Notes under the pieces: generated by a model | Told to the model about the DNA's origin: nothing | What the model saw: only the letters and a program-made list of their open reading frames with translations | Database searches by the model: none | Origin: Ancylobacter sp. TS-1 | Lineage (GTDB): Bacteria; Pseudomonadota; Alphaproteobacteria; Rhizobiales; Xanthobacteraceae | Assembly: GCF_009223885.1 (NCBI RefSeq) | Contig: NZ_CP045144.1 | Span: 1,116,001-1,180,000 of the forward strand | Direction: 5' to 3' | DNA length: 64,000 nucleotides | Made by a program: the position numbers and the translations under genes | Part shown: positions 8,593 through 17,174 of the stretch, piece by piece | Numbering within the stretch: the stretch's first letter is position 1 | Layout: every line of letters starts with the position of its first letter

Positions 8593-8958
8593 GGAATGAT
8601 CCCCGTCAGTATGCGGGCGGGCGCCCGCGCTGCCGCCGTTCAACGCCGCGCGAATGACAGGCGGATGACGAAATCGCGCGGGCACCGCAGAACGCGCGCC
8701 GCCACCGCGCCCGGCCGCGTCGCCGGGGAACGACTGCCCGGACGTCGGCTCCGGTCAGAAAAATTTGCCAACCACCCCGCAAAGCCCCGCAAACAGGGAC
8801 AAAATGCGACTTTGGTCGATGTCATTTAGCCGTAATGGCGTGAATTAGGGCTTGCACTTGCCGTTTCGGCATCGTCTCCTTGGGGCATCGGGACAAGGCG
8901 CTCAATCGCCGCCCGGCGGGCACGACCCGCGAAGGAAACGCTAAAGGAGGAAACACCC
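8593..8958 (+). promoter_or_regulatory. TRAP operon upstream region with candidate sigma54 element
   Basis: This 366-base gap has no supportable gene. Before the TRAP binding protein it contains GG at 8848-8849 and GC at 8860-8861, separated by exactly 10 bases and ending in TTGC, the key -24/-12 spacing of sigma54 promoters. The CACG part of the consensus does not match. A strong ribosome site AAAGGAGGAAA lies at 8943-8953. Confidence 0.3.
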
Positions 8959-10098
8959 ATGACCGATACGTCAGGGAAGAATGCGGACGCGCGTCACGAG
9001 GTCCGCACCAGCCGTCGCCGCTTCATCGCCACGGCTGCGGCCGCCGCCGCCGGCGTCACCGTCGCGGCTCCGGCCGTGCATGCGCAGGCCCCCATCAAGC
9101 TGAAATTCCAGTCGACCTGGCCGAACAAGGACATCTTCCACGAGTTCGCCGGCGACTATGTGAAGCGCGTCAACGCCATGACCGGCGGTCGCGTCGAGCT
9201 GGAAATCCTGCCGGCCGGCTCGGTCGTCCCCGCCTTCCAGATGCTCGACGCCGTGTCCTCGGGCATTCTCGACGGCGGCCATGGCGTCGCCGCCTACTGG
9301 TATGGCAAGAGCAAGGCCTTCTCGCTGTTCGGCACCGCGCCCGCCTTTGGCTGGGACGCCGACGAACTGCTGGGCTGGGTACGCTATGGCGGTGGCCAGC
9401 AGCTCTATGACGACCTCGTCCAGAACACGCTGAAGCTGAACGTCGTCGGCATGCTGACCGGCCCGATGCCGAGCCAGCCGCTCGGCTGGTTCAAGAAGGA
9501 AATCACCAGCGCCGACGACATGAAGGGCATGAAGTACCGCACCGTCGGCCTCGGCGCGGACCTCTTCAAGGAGTTCGGCGCGGCGGTGACCATCGTTCCC
9601 GGCGGCGAAATCGTCCCGGCGATCGACCGCGGCCTGCTCGACGGCGCCGAGTTCAACAACCCGTCTTCCGACCTCATCCTCGGCTTCCCCGACGTGGCCA
9701 AGGTCTACATGCTCGGCAGCTACCATCAGGCGCTCGAGTGCTTCGAGATCCTGTTCAACAAGACGAAGTTCGACAGCCTGCCTTCCGACGTGCAGGAGAT
9801 CCTCAAGGGCGCGTCCGACGCCACCTCCTCCACCATGATGTGGAAGGCCCAGGACCGCTACTCCAAGGATCTCGCGGCCATCAAGGCGCGCGGCGTGAAG
9901 GTGCTGCCGACCCCGAAGGCGGTGCTGGAAGCCCAGCTCAAGGCCTGGGACGTCGTGATCGCCAACCTCTCGACCGACCCCGTCTTCAAGAAGGTGGTCG
10001 ACAGCCAGAAGGAATGGGCCAAGCGCATCGTCGGCTTCCGTCTCGAATACGAGCCGGACTCCAAGTTCGCCTACGACCACTTCTTCAAGACGGCCTGA
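8959..10098 (+). CDS. TRAP transporter substrate-binding protein (DctP family)
   Basis: The 379-residue protein has a twin-arginine leader, TSRRRFIATAAAAAAGVTVAAP, ending near VHAQ, so it is exported folded. The mature part has DctP/TakP hallmarks: KLKFQSTWPNKD at the start, AYWYGKSKAFSLF, and the conserved region around KYRTVGLGADLFKEFGA followed by GAEFNNPSSD. Such proteins capture organic acids (2-oxo acids, mannitol or dicarboxylates) for the DctQM permease. A very strong ribosome site precedes it. A terminator lies between it and dctQ, which would allow excess binding protein over permease. Confidence 0.9.
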   Translation: MTDTSGKNADARHEVRTSRRRFIATAAAAAAGVTVAAPAVHAQAPIKLKFQSTWPNKDIFHEFAGDYVKRVNAMTGGRVELEILPAGSVVPAFQMLDAVSSGILDGGHGVAAYWYGKSKAFSLFGTAPAFGWDADELLGWVRYGGGQQLYDDLVQNTLKLNVVGMLTGPMPSQPLGWFKKEITSADDMKGMKYRTVGLGADLFKEFGAAVTIVPGGEIVPAIDRGLLDGAEFNNPSSDLILGFPDVAKVYMLGSYHQALECFEILFNKTKFDSLPSDVQEILKGASDATSSTMMWKAQDRYSKDLAAIKARGVKVLPTPKAVLEAQLKAWDVVIANLSTDPVFKKVVDSQKEWAKRIVGFRLEYEPDSKFAYDHFFKTA

Positions 10099-10114
10099 CC
10101 TGCTGCCGCGTTTC

Positions 10115-10147
10115 GCCCCTCTCCGGCGACGGAGAGGGGCTTTTGGT
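10115..10147 (+). terminator. Intra-operon terminator between TRAP dctP and dctQ
   Basis: A perfect stem GCCCCTCTCC (10115-10124) / GGAGAGGGGC (10131-10140) is followed by TTTTGGTTT. It lies inside the TRAP gene set, so it probably attenuates rather than ends transcription. Confidence 0.75.
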
Positions 10148-10275
10148 TTCGGTAGAGCACCGGCGATCATCCGCCCGGCACCGGCCTCTCGCACGGTGCC
10201 GGGCGCGGTGGACGCCGTTCTGTCTTGCCGGCAGCCGGCGCCTGCACGAGGCCATGCCAAAAGAGGCCACTTCCA

Positions 10276-10905
10276 ATGCAATCCATCCTTCTCGGCGTTG
10301 ACCGGGTGAACGCCTTCATCGGCAAGCTGTTCGCCTGGTGCATCGTCATCCTCATGGTAGCGATCTGCTACGAGGTGTACTGCCGCTATGTCCTGCGCGC
10401 CCCCACCACCTGGGCCTATGACGTCAGCCTGATGCTCTATGGCGCCCTGTTCATGATGGCGGGCGCCTACACGTTGTCGCGCAACGGCCATGTGCGGGGC
10501 GACTTCATCTACCGGAAGTGGGCGCCGACGACGCAGGCCAAGAGCGATCTGGTCCTGTATTTCCTGTTCTATTTCCCCGGCATCCTGGCGCTGATCTATT
10601 CGGGCTGGGGGTATTTCTACCTCTCCTGGCTGCTGAACGAGCATTCCTCCTTCAGCCCCGAAGGCCCGGTCATCTGGCCGTTCAAGGCCATCATTCCCTT
10701 CGTCGGCGTGATGATGCTGTTCCAAGGCGTGGTCGAGGTCGTGCGCTGCTGGATATGCATCCGCGACGGCGACTGGCCGCAGCGCCTGCACGATGTGGAG
10801 GAACTGGAGAAGGTCATCCTCGACGAAGCCGCCGCCAAGGCCGCCGCAGAAGAAGAAGCCGCCAACGCCGCCGAGCGTGAGGCCACGACCCGGGGGTCCC
10901 TGTGA
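10276..10905 (+). CDS. TRAP transporter small permease subunit (DctQ)
   Basis: The 209-residue membrane protein has four hydrophobic segments in the usual DctQ layout, the first at FAWCIVILMVAICYEVYCRYV, and an Ala/Glu-rich hydrophilic tail (AAAKAAAEEEAANAAE). DctQ bridges the transport subunit in the Na+-driven TRAP permease. The start at 10276 is favoured because AAAAGAGG precedes it; the frame is open 17 codons further back into the leader. Its stop codon overlaps dctM. The gene is 177 bases after dctP, beyond the terminator. Confidence 0.88.
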   Translation: MQSILLGVDRVNAFIGKLFAWCIVILMVAICYEVYCRYVLRAPTTWAYDVSLMLYGALFMMAGAYTLSRNGHVRGDFIYRKWAPTTQAKSDLVLYFLFYFPGILALIYSGWGYFYLSWLLNEHSSFSPEGPVIWPFKAIIPFVGVMMLFQGVVEVVRCWICIRDGDWPQRLHDVEELEKVILDEAAAKAAAEEEAANAAEREATTRGSL

Positions 10906-12233
10906 TGTTCATCTCCGATCCCGCACTCGGCATTTTGATGCTGGTGCTGTTCCTGATTCTGCTGATGCTCGGCTTCCCGATCGCCTTCACCCTGATGGCG
11001 CTCGGCGTGGCCTTCGGCTACCTCTCGATCGGCGACGGCATCTTCCAGCTCTTCGTCCAGCGCACCTATTCGGTGATGGCCAACGACGTGCTGATCTCGA
11101 TCCCGCTGTTCCTGTTCATGGGCTATGTGATCGAGCGCGCCAACATCCTCGACCGGCTGTTCCGTGCCATCCAGCTCGCCGCCGGCTGGATTCCCGGCTC
11201 GCTGGCCGTCGCGACGCTGATCACCTGCGCGCTGTTCGCCACCGCGACCGGCATCGTCGGCGCCGTCGTCACGCTGATGGGCCTTCTGGCCTTCCCGGCC
11301 ATGCTGCGCGCCGGCTACGACACCAAGATCGCCTCGGGCGTCGTCTGCGCCGGCGGCTGCCTCGGCATCCTGATCCCGCCGAGCGTCATGCTCATCCTCT
11401 ACGGCGCGACCGCCGGCGTGTCGGTGGTCAAGCTCTACGCCGCCGCCTTCATCCCCGGCATCACGCTGGCGGGCATGTACATCGCCTATGTCGTTATCCG
11501 GGCGATGATCAATCCGTCGCTGGCGCCCAAGCTGCCGGCGTCGGAGCGCAACGTCCCGACGATGACCATCATCTGGGCGCTGCTGACCTCCTTCTTCCCG
11601 CTCGTCCTGCTGATCGTCACCGTGCTGGGCTGCATCATCCTCGGCCTTGCCACGCCTTCCGAGGCGGCGGCGGTCGGCGCGCTCGGCGCCATCCTGCTGG
11701 CGCTGGCCTACCGCACCTTCAGCATCGAGAAGCTCAAGGACTCGGTGTTCCTCACGGCGCGCGCCTCGGCGATGGTCTGCTGGCTGTTCGTGGGCTCGGC
11801 GGTGTTCTCCGCCGTCTTCGCCCTGCTCGGCGGCCAGCGCCTGGTGGAAGAGTTCATCATGGGGCTGGACCTGGGCCCGATCGGCTTCCTGATCCTCACC
11901 CAGGTGATCATCTTCGTGCTCGGCTGGCCGCTGGAATGGACGGAGATCATCGTGATCTTCCTGCCCATCTTCCTGCCGCTGCTCGACCACTTCAACATCG
12001 ACCCGATCTTCTTCGGCGTGCTGGTGGCGCTGAACCTGCAGACCTCGTTCCTGTCGCCACCCGTGGCGATGGCTCCCTTCTACCTGAAGGGCGTGGCCCC
12101 CAAGCATGTCTCGATCGACGAGATCTTCTCCGGCGTCATGCCCTTCATCTTCATCGTCGTCTTCGCGATGGTGCTGCTCTACACCTTCCCGAACTTCGCG
12201 CTCTGGCTGCCCAACTACCTCTATGGCGGCTGA
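10905..12233 (+). CDS. TRAP transporter large permease subunit (DctM)
   Basis: The 442-residue polytopic protein matches DctM: MLVLFLILLMLGFPIAFTLMALGVAFG at the start, IPLFLFMGYVIERA, and the conserved region GVVCAGGCLGILIPPSVMLILYG. The conserved end region LNLQTSFLSPPVAMAPFYLKG is also present. It forms the ion-coupled transport channel with DctQ. The ATG at 10905 overlaps the upstream TGA by one base; a GTG one codon earlier is an alternative. A strong terminator follows at 12262. Confidence 0.92.
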   Translation: MFISDPALGILMLVLFLILLMLGFPIAFTLMALGVAFGYLSIGDGIFQLFVQRTYSVMANDVLISIPLFLFMGYVIERANILDRLFRAIQLAAGWIPGSLAVATLITCALFATATGIVGAVVTLMGLLAFPAMLRAGYDTKIASGVVCAGGCLGILIPPSVMLILYGATAGVSVVKLYAAAFIPGITLAGMYIAYVVIRAMINPSLAPKLPASERNVPTMTIIWALLTSFFPLVLLIVTVLGCIILGLATPSEAAAVGALGAILLALAYRTFSIEKLKDSVFLTARASAMVCWLFVGSAVFSAVFALLGGQRLVEEFIMGLDLGPIGFLILTQVIIFVLGWPLEWTEIIVIFLPIFLPLLDHFNIDPIFFGVLVALNLQTSFLSPPVAMAPFYLKGVAPKHVSIDEIFSGVMPFIFIVVFAMVLLYTFPNFALWLPNYLYGG

Positions 12234-12261
12234 CGCATAGCGACGTGACAGCGACAAACGG

Positions 12262-12288
12262 AAACGGGCCCGGCGACGGGCCCGTTTT
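12262..12288. terminator. Terminator after TRAP operon
   Basis: A perfect stem AAACGGGCCC (12262-12271) / GGGCCCGTTT (12278-12287) with loop GGCGAC ends in T. Because the arms carry A and T runs, it can serve both the TRAP operon and the converging ATPase gene. Confidence 0.7.
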
Positions 12289-12344
12289 CATGTCGGGGGT
12301 ACCGGCCGAGCCGGCGGGAGGGGCTCCGCAGCAGAGGCGGGACG

Positions 12345-13820
12345 TCAGGCGGTCAGCGCCTTGGGGTCGCCCGGCGCGGTCTTCCAGCCGAGCGCGGGGA
12401 AGCGCACCACGCGCCGGCCGCGGAAATCCGCCTCGCAGACGAGGTGGCCGCGCTCCTCCATATAGGTCAGCAGCCAGCGCCCGCGCGAGGGCGAGCGGCT
12501 GCCATAGGCGCGCGCCAGCGCCTCGTCGGCCGGGGACGGCGCCCCGTCCATGCCGGCGCGGGCCAGCAGCAGGAACACGCCCTGCATCTCTTCCGGCAGG
12601 CCGGCCGCCTGATTCACCGCGCGCTGCCAGCCCTCGTCGCCGATGCGCGCCTCCAGCCCGGCGCGGGCGATGGCGAGGCGGCGGGTGAAGTCGGCAAGGT
12701 CCGGCACCTTCGAGCCGACCCGGCGGACCCGGCAATGCACGAGGAAATCGGGATAGAGCGCGGCGGCGGAGCGGAACGGCGCCTCCGGATCGGCCACGAA
12801 CTGGCGCACGATCTCCTCGACCAGCGCCTCGCGCTCGGCATCGAAGGCGGCGGCGGCCTCCGGGTCGACCGGCACCGGCGCGGGGGCCGGCGTGTCCTCG
12901 ATGGTGTCCAGAAGCTCGTCGGTCGCCGGCACGGCGGCACGCGGCGGCGGGGCCGGCAGCGGCTCGGTGGCCAGATCGTCGAAGATCAGGTCCTGGATCT
13001 GCGCCGAGTCGAGTTCGGGCGGCGGCATCAGCTCGGGGCGCCCGTTGCGGCTGGCGGTTTCCACATGGCCAATCTTCACCGGCAGCGGGCGGCGCGACAG
13101 GGCGGGGCCGAGCGCCACGAAGGAGCCGGTGTTGAGGTCGCGGAAACTCTCGGCCTGCCGCTTCTCCATGCCGAGCAGGTCCGCCGCGCGGGCCATGTCG
13201 ATGTCGAGGAAGGTGCGCCCCATGAGGAAGTTCGACGCCTCGGCGGCGACATTCTTGGCGAGCTTGGCGAGGCGCTGGGTGGCGATGACGCCGGCAAGGC
13301 CGCGCTTGCGGCCGCGACACATCAGGTTGGTCATCGCCGAAAGCGAGACGCGGCGCGCCTCCTCCGAGATTTCGCTGGCGCCGGAGGGAGCGAAGAGCTG
13401 CGCCTCGTCGACGATCACCAGCATGGGGTACCAGTGCTCGCGCTCGGCGTCGAACAGGCCGTTGAGGAAGGCGGCGGCCGAGCGCATCTGCGCGTCGGCA
13501 TCCAGCCCCTCGAGGTTGAACACCACCGAGGCGCGGTGGCGGCGGATGCGCGCGGCGATGCGGCCGATCTCGCCGGCGGTGCGCTCGGCATCGATGACGA
13601 CGTGACCGAAGCGCTCGGCCAGCCCGACGAAATCGCCCTCGGGGTCGATGATCGCCTGCTGCACATGGCCGGCGCTCTGCTCCAGCAGCCGGCGCAGCAG
13701 ATGCGACTTGCCGGAACCGGAATTGCCCTGCACCAGCAGGCGCGTGGACAGCAGCTCCTCCAGATCGAGCCGCACCGGCTGGCCGGCGCCGTTGGTTCCC
13801 AGATCGATACCGATCTTCAT
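12345..13820 (-). CDS. HerA-like DUF87 ATP-binding protein
   Basis: The 491-residue cytoplasmic ATPase has a Walker A motif GNSGSGKSH (about residues 32-40) and Walker B LVIVDEAQLF, plus the conserved RGRKRGLAGVIATQRLAKL of the HerA/FtsK-like group. The N-terminal 270 residues form the ATPase domain. A Pro/Ala-rich linker (about 290-320) leads to a C-terminal helical region rich in charged residues. HerA relatives act as DNA translocases, often with NurA nucleases, but no nuclease gene lies beside it. Members in Hyphomicrobiales are usually annotated only as ATP-binding proteins. The ribosome site is weak. Confidence 0.78.
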   Translation of the reverse strand: MKIGIDLGTNGAGQPVRLDLEELLSTRLLVQGNSGSGKSHLLRRLLEQSAGHVQQAIIDPEGDFVGLAERFGHVVIDAERTAGEIGRIAARIRRHRASVVFNLEGLDADAQMRSAAAFLNGLFDAEREHWYPMLVIVDEAQLFAPSGASEISEEARRVSLSAMTNLMCRGRKRGLAGVIATQRLAKLAKNVAAEASNFLMGRTFLDIDMARAADLLGMEKRQAESFRDLNTGSFVALGPALSRRPLPVKIGHVETASRNGRPELMPPPELDSAQIQDLIFDDLATEPLPAPPPRAAVPATDELLDTIEDTPAPAPVPVDPEAAAAFDAEREALVEEIVRQFVADPEAPFRSAAALYPDFLVHCRVRRVGSKVPDLADFTRRLAIARAGLEARIGDEGWQRAVNQAAGLPEEMQGVFLLLARAGMDGAPSPADEALARAYGSRSPSRGRWLLTYMEERGHLVCEADFRGRRVVRFPALGWKTAPGDPKALTA

Positions 13821-13989
13821 GCTGCCTGCGATCCCGATGTTAAGCCCCCGCCTAGCACGCGCGCGCGATCGCTTCAGGGGCTTGACCGCAGAACTCCACA
13901 GATTCGGGAGGCGGGGGCAAGGGGCTCACGCGGGAGCGGGGGAAACGAGGGCGCTCGACGCCGCCGCGCGGCTGTGCCAAACGGGAACC

Positions 13990-14445
13990 ATGACCGCCCC
14001 GCTCTTCACCATCGGATACGAACAGGTCTCCTCCTCCGCCGTGCTCGACACGCTGGAGGGGGCGGGCGTCGGGCTGCTGGTCGACGTGCGGGCGGTGGCC
14101 GCCTCGCGCCGGGCCGGCTTCTCCAAGAACATCCTGGCCGCCGGGCTGCGCGAGCGCGAGATCGACTATCTGCACCTGCGCGGTCTCGGCACGCCGGCGG
14201 AAGGCCGGCAGGCGGCGCGCGGCGGCGATTACGGCACGCTGCGCCGCATCTACGACGCCCATCTCGCCACGCCCACCGCGCAGGAACAGCTCGACGAACT
14301 CGTCGGTCTCGTGGCGGCGGGCCGGCGCGTCTGCCTGCTCTGCTTCGAGCGCCATCCCGAACATTGCCACCGCCAGATGATCGCCGAGCTGATCTGCGAG
14401 CGGGTGGGCGTCGAGGTCGAGCACCTGGCGGCGCCGCCGGTCTGA
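13990..14445 (+). CDS. DUF488 family protein
   Basis: The 151-residue protein begins PLFTIGYEQ and contains the DUF488 fingerprint: DVRAVAASRRAGFSKN, a YLHLRGLGTP segment and the cysteine/histidine motif CLLCFERHPEHCHR near residue 115. The C-H pattern suggests a metal site or reactive cysteine, but no enzymatic function is established for the family. The true start is the ATG at 13990, well inside a longer open frame; the family begins at this point. It stands alone, divergent from the HerA-like gene. Confidence 0.8.
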   Translation: MTAPLFTIGYEQVSSSAVLDTLEGAGVGLLVDVRAVAASRRAGFSKNILAAGLREREIDYLHLRGLGTPAEGRQAARGGDYGTLRRIYDAHLATPTAQEQLDELVGLVAAGRRVCLLCFERHPEHCHRQMIAELICERVGVEVEHLAAPPV

Positions 14446-14584
14446 CCGCCTGCGACAAAATGCGGCATTCCACAGCTTGCATACTGATTCGTCGGCAATC
14501 CCCGGTTGATTGAGACCGCTGCCCCGAAGTGCTCGGATGGGTTGCACAACCATCTGATCTCCCCACAACCTCGCGAGCGCGGCG

Positions 14585-15337
14585 ATGCTCCTTTCGCCCG
14601 TGCGTATCGACGCGCGCCCGCTTGCGCGCCCGCTTGCGGCGGCGCTGTTCGCCGCCCTCTGCCCCGAGGCCGCGGGCGGCGAACTCATGCCGGCATCGCT
14701 CAAGGACAGGTTGTACTTCTTCTCCGGCGTCGATATCGCGCGGGACACGGCCTATGGCTGGGCCGGCATGGCCTGGGCGCCGTTCGACCGGATGGACCGG
14801 GAGGGCGTGCGGCTGCGCGGGCAGGCCGGCGGCGGCCATTATGACTACCGCACGCAGGCGGTCCCCGGCGGCTGGAACACCGGCGAGAAGCAGGAGGGCG
14901 AGGTGCTCGCCGGCTGGCAGTTCCTGCGCGGCGCCCACGCGCTGGCGCTCTATGGCGGCGTCAACGTGGTCGACAACCGGCTTCAGTACCCCGACCCCGG
15001 CAATCCCGACCAGGGCACGCAGTTCGGCGCCAAATTCGTCGTGGAATGGTTCTACCGGATCGACGAACGCCGCACCCTGTCCGCCGCCCTCGCCGGCTCC
15101 ACCGCCGACGGCACGATGAACGCCCGCGCCAGCGCCGGCTGGCGGGCCTTCGACTGGCTCGACCTCGGCGTCGAGGCCGGCGCGACCACCGACTGGCTGG
15201 ACGAGAGCGCCCGGGTCGGCGGGTTTCTTCTCGTTCCGCTCGCGCGGCAGGAGCTGCGCGTCGCCGGCGGCTGGCGCTGGAGCAGCGACAGCGACGACGG
15301 CGCCTATGGCGCGCTCTCCGTCTTCATGCCGTTCTGA
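14585..15337 (+). CDS. Probable cellulose biosynthesis protein BcsS-like outer-membrane beta-barrel
   Basis: The 250-residue protein has a short hydrophobic leader (LARPLAAALFAALCPEAAGG) and then alternating amphipathic strands rich in Gly, Tyr and Trp, such as GVRLRGQAGGGHYDYR and HALALYGGVNVVDN, ending in aromatic SVFMPF. That is the pattern of a small outer-membrane beta-barrel. The opening SGVDIARDTAYGWAGMAWAPF resembles BcsS proteins linked to cellulose production in alphaproteobacteria. No cellulose synthase genes lie in this window, so the role is tentative. A generic porin-like protein is the alternative. Confidence 0.55.
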   Translation: MLLSPVRIDARPLARPLAAALFAALCPEAAGGELMPASLKDRLYFFSGVDIARDTAYGWAGMAWAPFDRMDREGVRLRGQAGGGHYDYRTQAVPGGWNTGEKQEGEVLAGWQFLRGAHALALYGGVNVVDNRLQYPDPGNPDQGTQFGAKFVVEWFYRIDERRTLSAALAGSTADGTMNARASAGWRAFDWLDLGVEAGATTDWLDESARVGGFLLVPLARQELRVAGGWRWSSDSDDGAYGALSVFMPF

Positions 15338-15379
15338 CGCACGGGCCAACCTCAGGCGGCAAGCGTCAGGCGGAAAGAG

Positions 15380-16762
15380 TCAGGCGTCTTCGGCCCTCAT
15401 GCCGTCCAATGCCGCCTCGGCGTCGACATCGGCCCGCGCCGCCAGTTCGTGCAGCGCCAGCGCCTCCAGTTCGTCGCGCGTGTCGATGTCGAGGAACACC
15501 GCCTCCCCCTCGGCCGCCACCTCGGCGACGAGACCGGCATTGGCGGCGATGATCTCCCGCGCGCCGATATCGCCTTCCAGCGCGGTGAGCGCGGGAAACA
15601 TCCGCCGCGACCAGGCGACCGGGTTGCCGCGCCGCCCCTGCGCCACCGGCACGGCGATGAGCCGGCCGGCCGGAACGTCGATGGCCCCCGCCAGCCGGTC
15701 GACCAGCGCCCCCTCGATGGCGGGCATGTCGCCAAGCATCACCACCGCGCGGTCAACCGCCTCCGGCAGCGCGCGGATGCCGGTGCGCAGCGAGGTGGAC
15801 AGGCCCGCCGCGAAATCGGGGTTATGGGCGAACTCGACGTCGAGCCCGGCCAACGCGGCGCGCACCGCCTCCGCCGCATGGCCCGTGACCACGACGACCG
15901 GGCGCGCCGCCGAGGCCAGCGCCGCCGTCACCGCCCGCCGCACCAGCGGCTCGCCACCGAGCGGCACGGTCAGCTTGTGCGCCTCCGGCATGCGCGAGCC
16001 CAGCCCCGCCGCCAGCACCACGGCGGCGGTACGCCCGCCGGCCGGCGGCTCCCCCGCCCCTTCCGCCGGCATCACGCGCGCCAGCGGCGCCCGGCGCCGC
16101 GCGGCGATTACCTCGGCGAGCACCGAGACGGCGATCTCGGCCGGGTTCGCGGCGCCGATGTCGAGGCCGATCGGGGCGCGGATGGACGCCAGCGCCGCGC
16201 GCGGCACGCCCTGCCCTGCCAGCCGCTCCAGCCGCGCCGCATGGGTGCGCCGCGAGCCGAGCGCGCCGACATAGAAACAGCCGGCCGCAAGCGCCGCGAC
16301 CAGCGCGGGATCGTCGATCCGCGCCTCGTGCGAGAGCGCGGCGACCGCCGTGAAGGAATCGAGGCGCAGGCGCGCCAGCGCGTCGTCCGGCCATTCGGCC
16401 CGCAGGTCGATGCCGGGAAAGCGTTCGGGCGTGGCGAAGGCGGTGCGCGGGTCGATGATGGTCACGTCCAGCCCGGCCATCGCCGCCATCGGCGCCAGCG
16501 CCTGCGAGATATGCACGGCGCCGGTGATGATCAGGCGCGGCGGCGGCACCTCTACGGTCAGGAACAGCGCCTCGCCTTCGTGCTCGATCCGCCCGCTGCG
16601 GCCGCTGCGCAGCGCCTCGCCGAGCGGCCCCGCCAGCGGGTCGGCGGCCGCATCCGCGGCCTTCACCAGCCGCTGCCGGCCATCCGACAGCACCGTCACC
16701 AGCACGCAGGCGCGGCGCGCCGCGCGCTCGGCATTCATCGCGTCGAGAAGGGCGAGCTCCAT
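15380..16762 (-). CDS. XdhC Rossmann domain fused to MobA-like nucleotidyltransferase
   Basis: The 460-residue fusion has an N-terminal XdhC-type segment with a Rossmann motif (LIITGAVHISQALAPMAAMAGLDVTIID, about residues 92-119). A second XdhC block follows (CFYVGALGSRRTHAARLERL), and then a MobA/MocA cytidylyltransferase domain beginning AAVVLAAGLGSRMPEAHKL with the metal site VVMLGDMPAI. XdhC proteins insert sulfurated molybdenum cofactor into xanthine-dehydrogenase or CO-dehydrogenase type enzymes, and MocA makes the MCD cofactor. The ATG at 16762 shares a base with the upstream TGA, so the gene is coupled to the small XdhC gene before it. No target enzyme is in the window. Confidence 0.85.
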   Translation of the reverse strand: MELALLDAMNAERAARRACVLVTVLSDGRQRLVKAADAAADPLAGPLGEALRSGRSGRIEHEGEALFLTVEVPPPRLIITGAVHISQALAPMAAMAGLDVTIIDPRTAFATPERFPGIDLRAEWPDDALARLRLDSFTAVAALSHEARIDDPALVAALAAGCFYVGALGSRRTHAARLERLAGQGVPRAALASIRAPIGLDIGAANPAEIAVSVLAEVIAARRRAPLARVMPAEGAGEPPAGGRTAAVVLAAGLGSRMPEAHKLTVPLGGEPLVRRAVTAALASAARPVVVVTGHAAEAVRAALAGLDVEFAHNPDFAAGLSTSLRTGIRALPEAVDRAVVMLGDMPAIEGALVDRLAGAIDVPAGRLIAVPVAQGRRGNPVAWSRRMFPALTALEGDIGAREIIAANAGLVAEVAAEGEAVFLDIDTRDELEALALHELAARADVDAEAALDGMRAEDA

Positions 16763-17085
16763 CAGTCGACCCTCTCGACATAGACCGCGATGCGTCCGCC
16801 GCAGGACAGCCCGACCTGCCAGGCGGTCTCGTCGGCGACGCCGAATTCGACGAGGCGCGCCCCGCCGCCGGCGATCACCTCGGCCGCCTCGGCGACGACG
16901 GCGCCTTCCACGCAGCCGCCGGAGATCGAGCCGAGGAAGTTGCCCTCGCCGTCGATCGCCAGATGGCTGCCGACCGGCCGGGGCGCCGAGCCCCAGGTGG
17001 CGACCACCGTCGCCAGCGCCACGCCCCGCCCCGCCCGCCGCCACTCGGCGGCCACCCGCAATACGTCGTCGTCGCCTGCGCGCAT
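16762..17085 (-). CDS. Small XdhC/CoxI-family N-terminal domain protein
   Basis: The 107-residue protein is a stand-alone XdhC_CoxI domain: VLRVAAEWRRAGRGVALATVVATWGSAPRPVGSHLAI, then the glycine/cysteine motif GSISGGCVEGAVV, and a C-terminal VGLSCGGRIAVYVE. The cysteines in SGGCVEG and LSCGG are conserved in molybdenum-cofactor chaperones. In many genomes this domain is fused to the Rossmann domain found in the next gene; here the two are split with a 1-base overlap. It is probably needed together with the downstream fusion for maturing a molybdenum hydroxylase. Confidence 0.85.
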   Translation of the reverse strand: MRAGDDDVLRVAAEWRRAGRGVALATVVATWGSAPRPVGSHLAIDGEGNFLGSISGGCVEGAVVAEAAEVIAGGGARLVEFGVADETAWQVGLSCGGRIAVYVERVD

Positions 17086-17174
17086 GGCCGCCTCCCGGTC
17101 ATTTCCACGCGACTATAACGCGCCGGCCGGCGTCCGCCTTGCCGAGCGGGGCGGAAACCATCACAAAGCCGCGC

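Noticed and set aside
6121..8829. Very long open frame on the plus strand opposite the phytase-like gene
   Set aside because: It is a high-GC shadow: the minus-strand frame has a signal peptide, ribosome site and recognisable domains, while the plus frame is Arg/Gly/Ala/Asp-rich without motifs.
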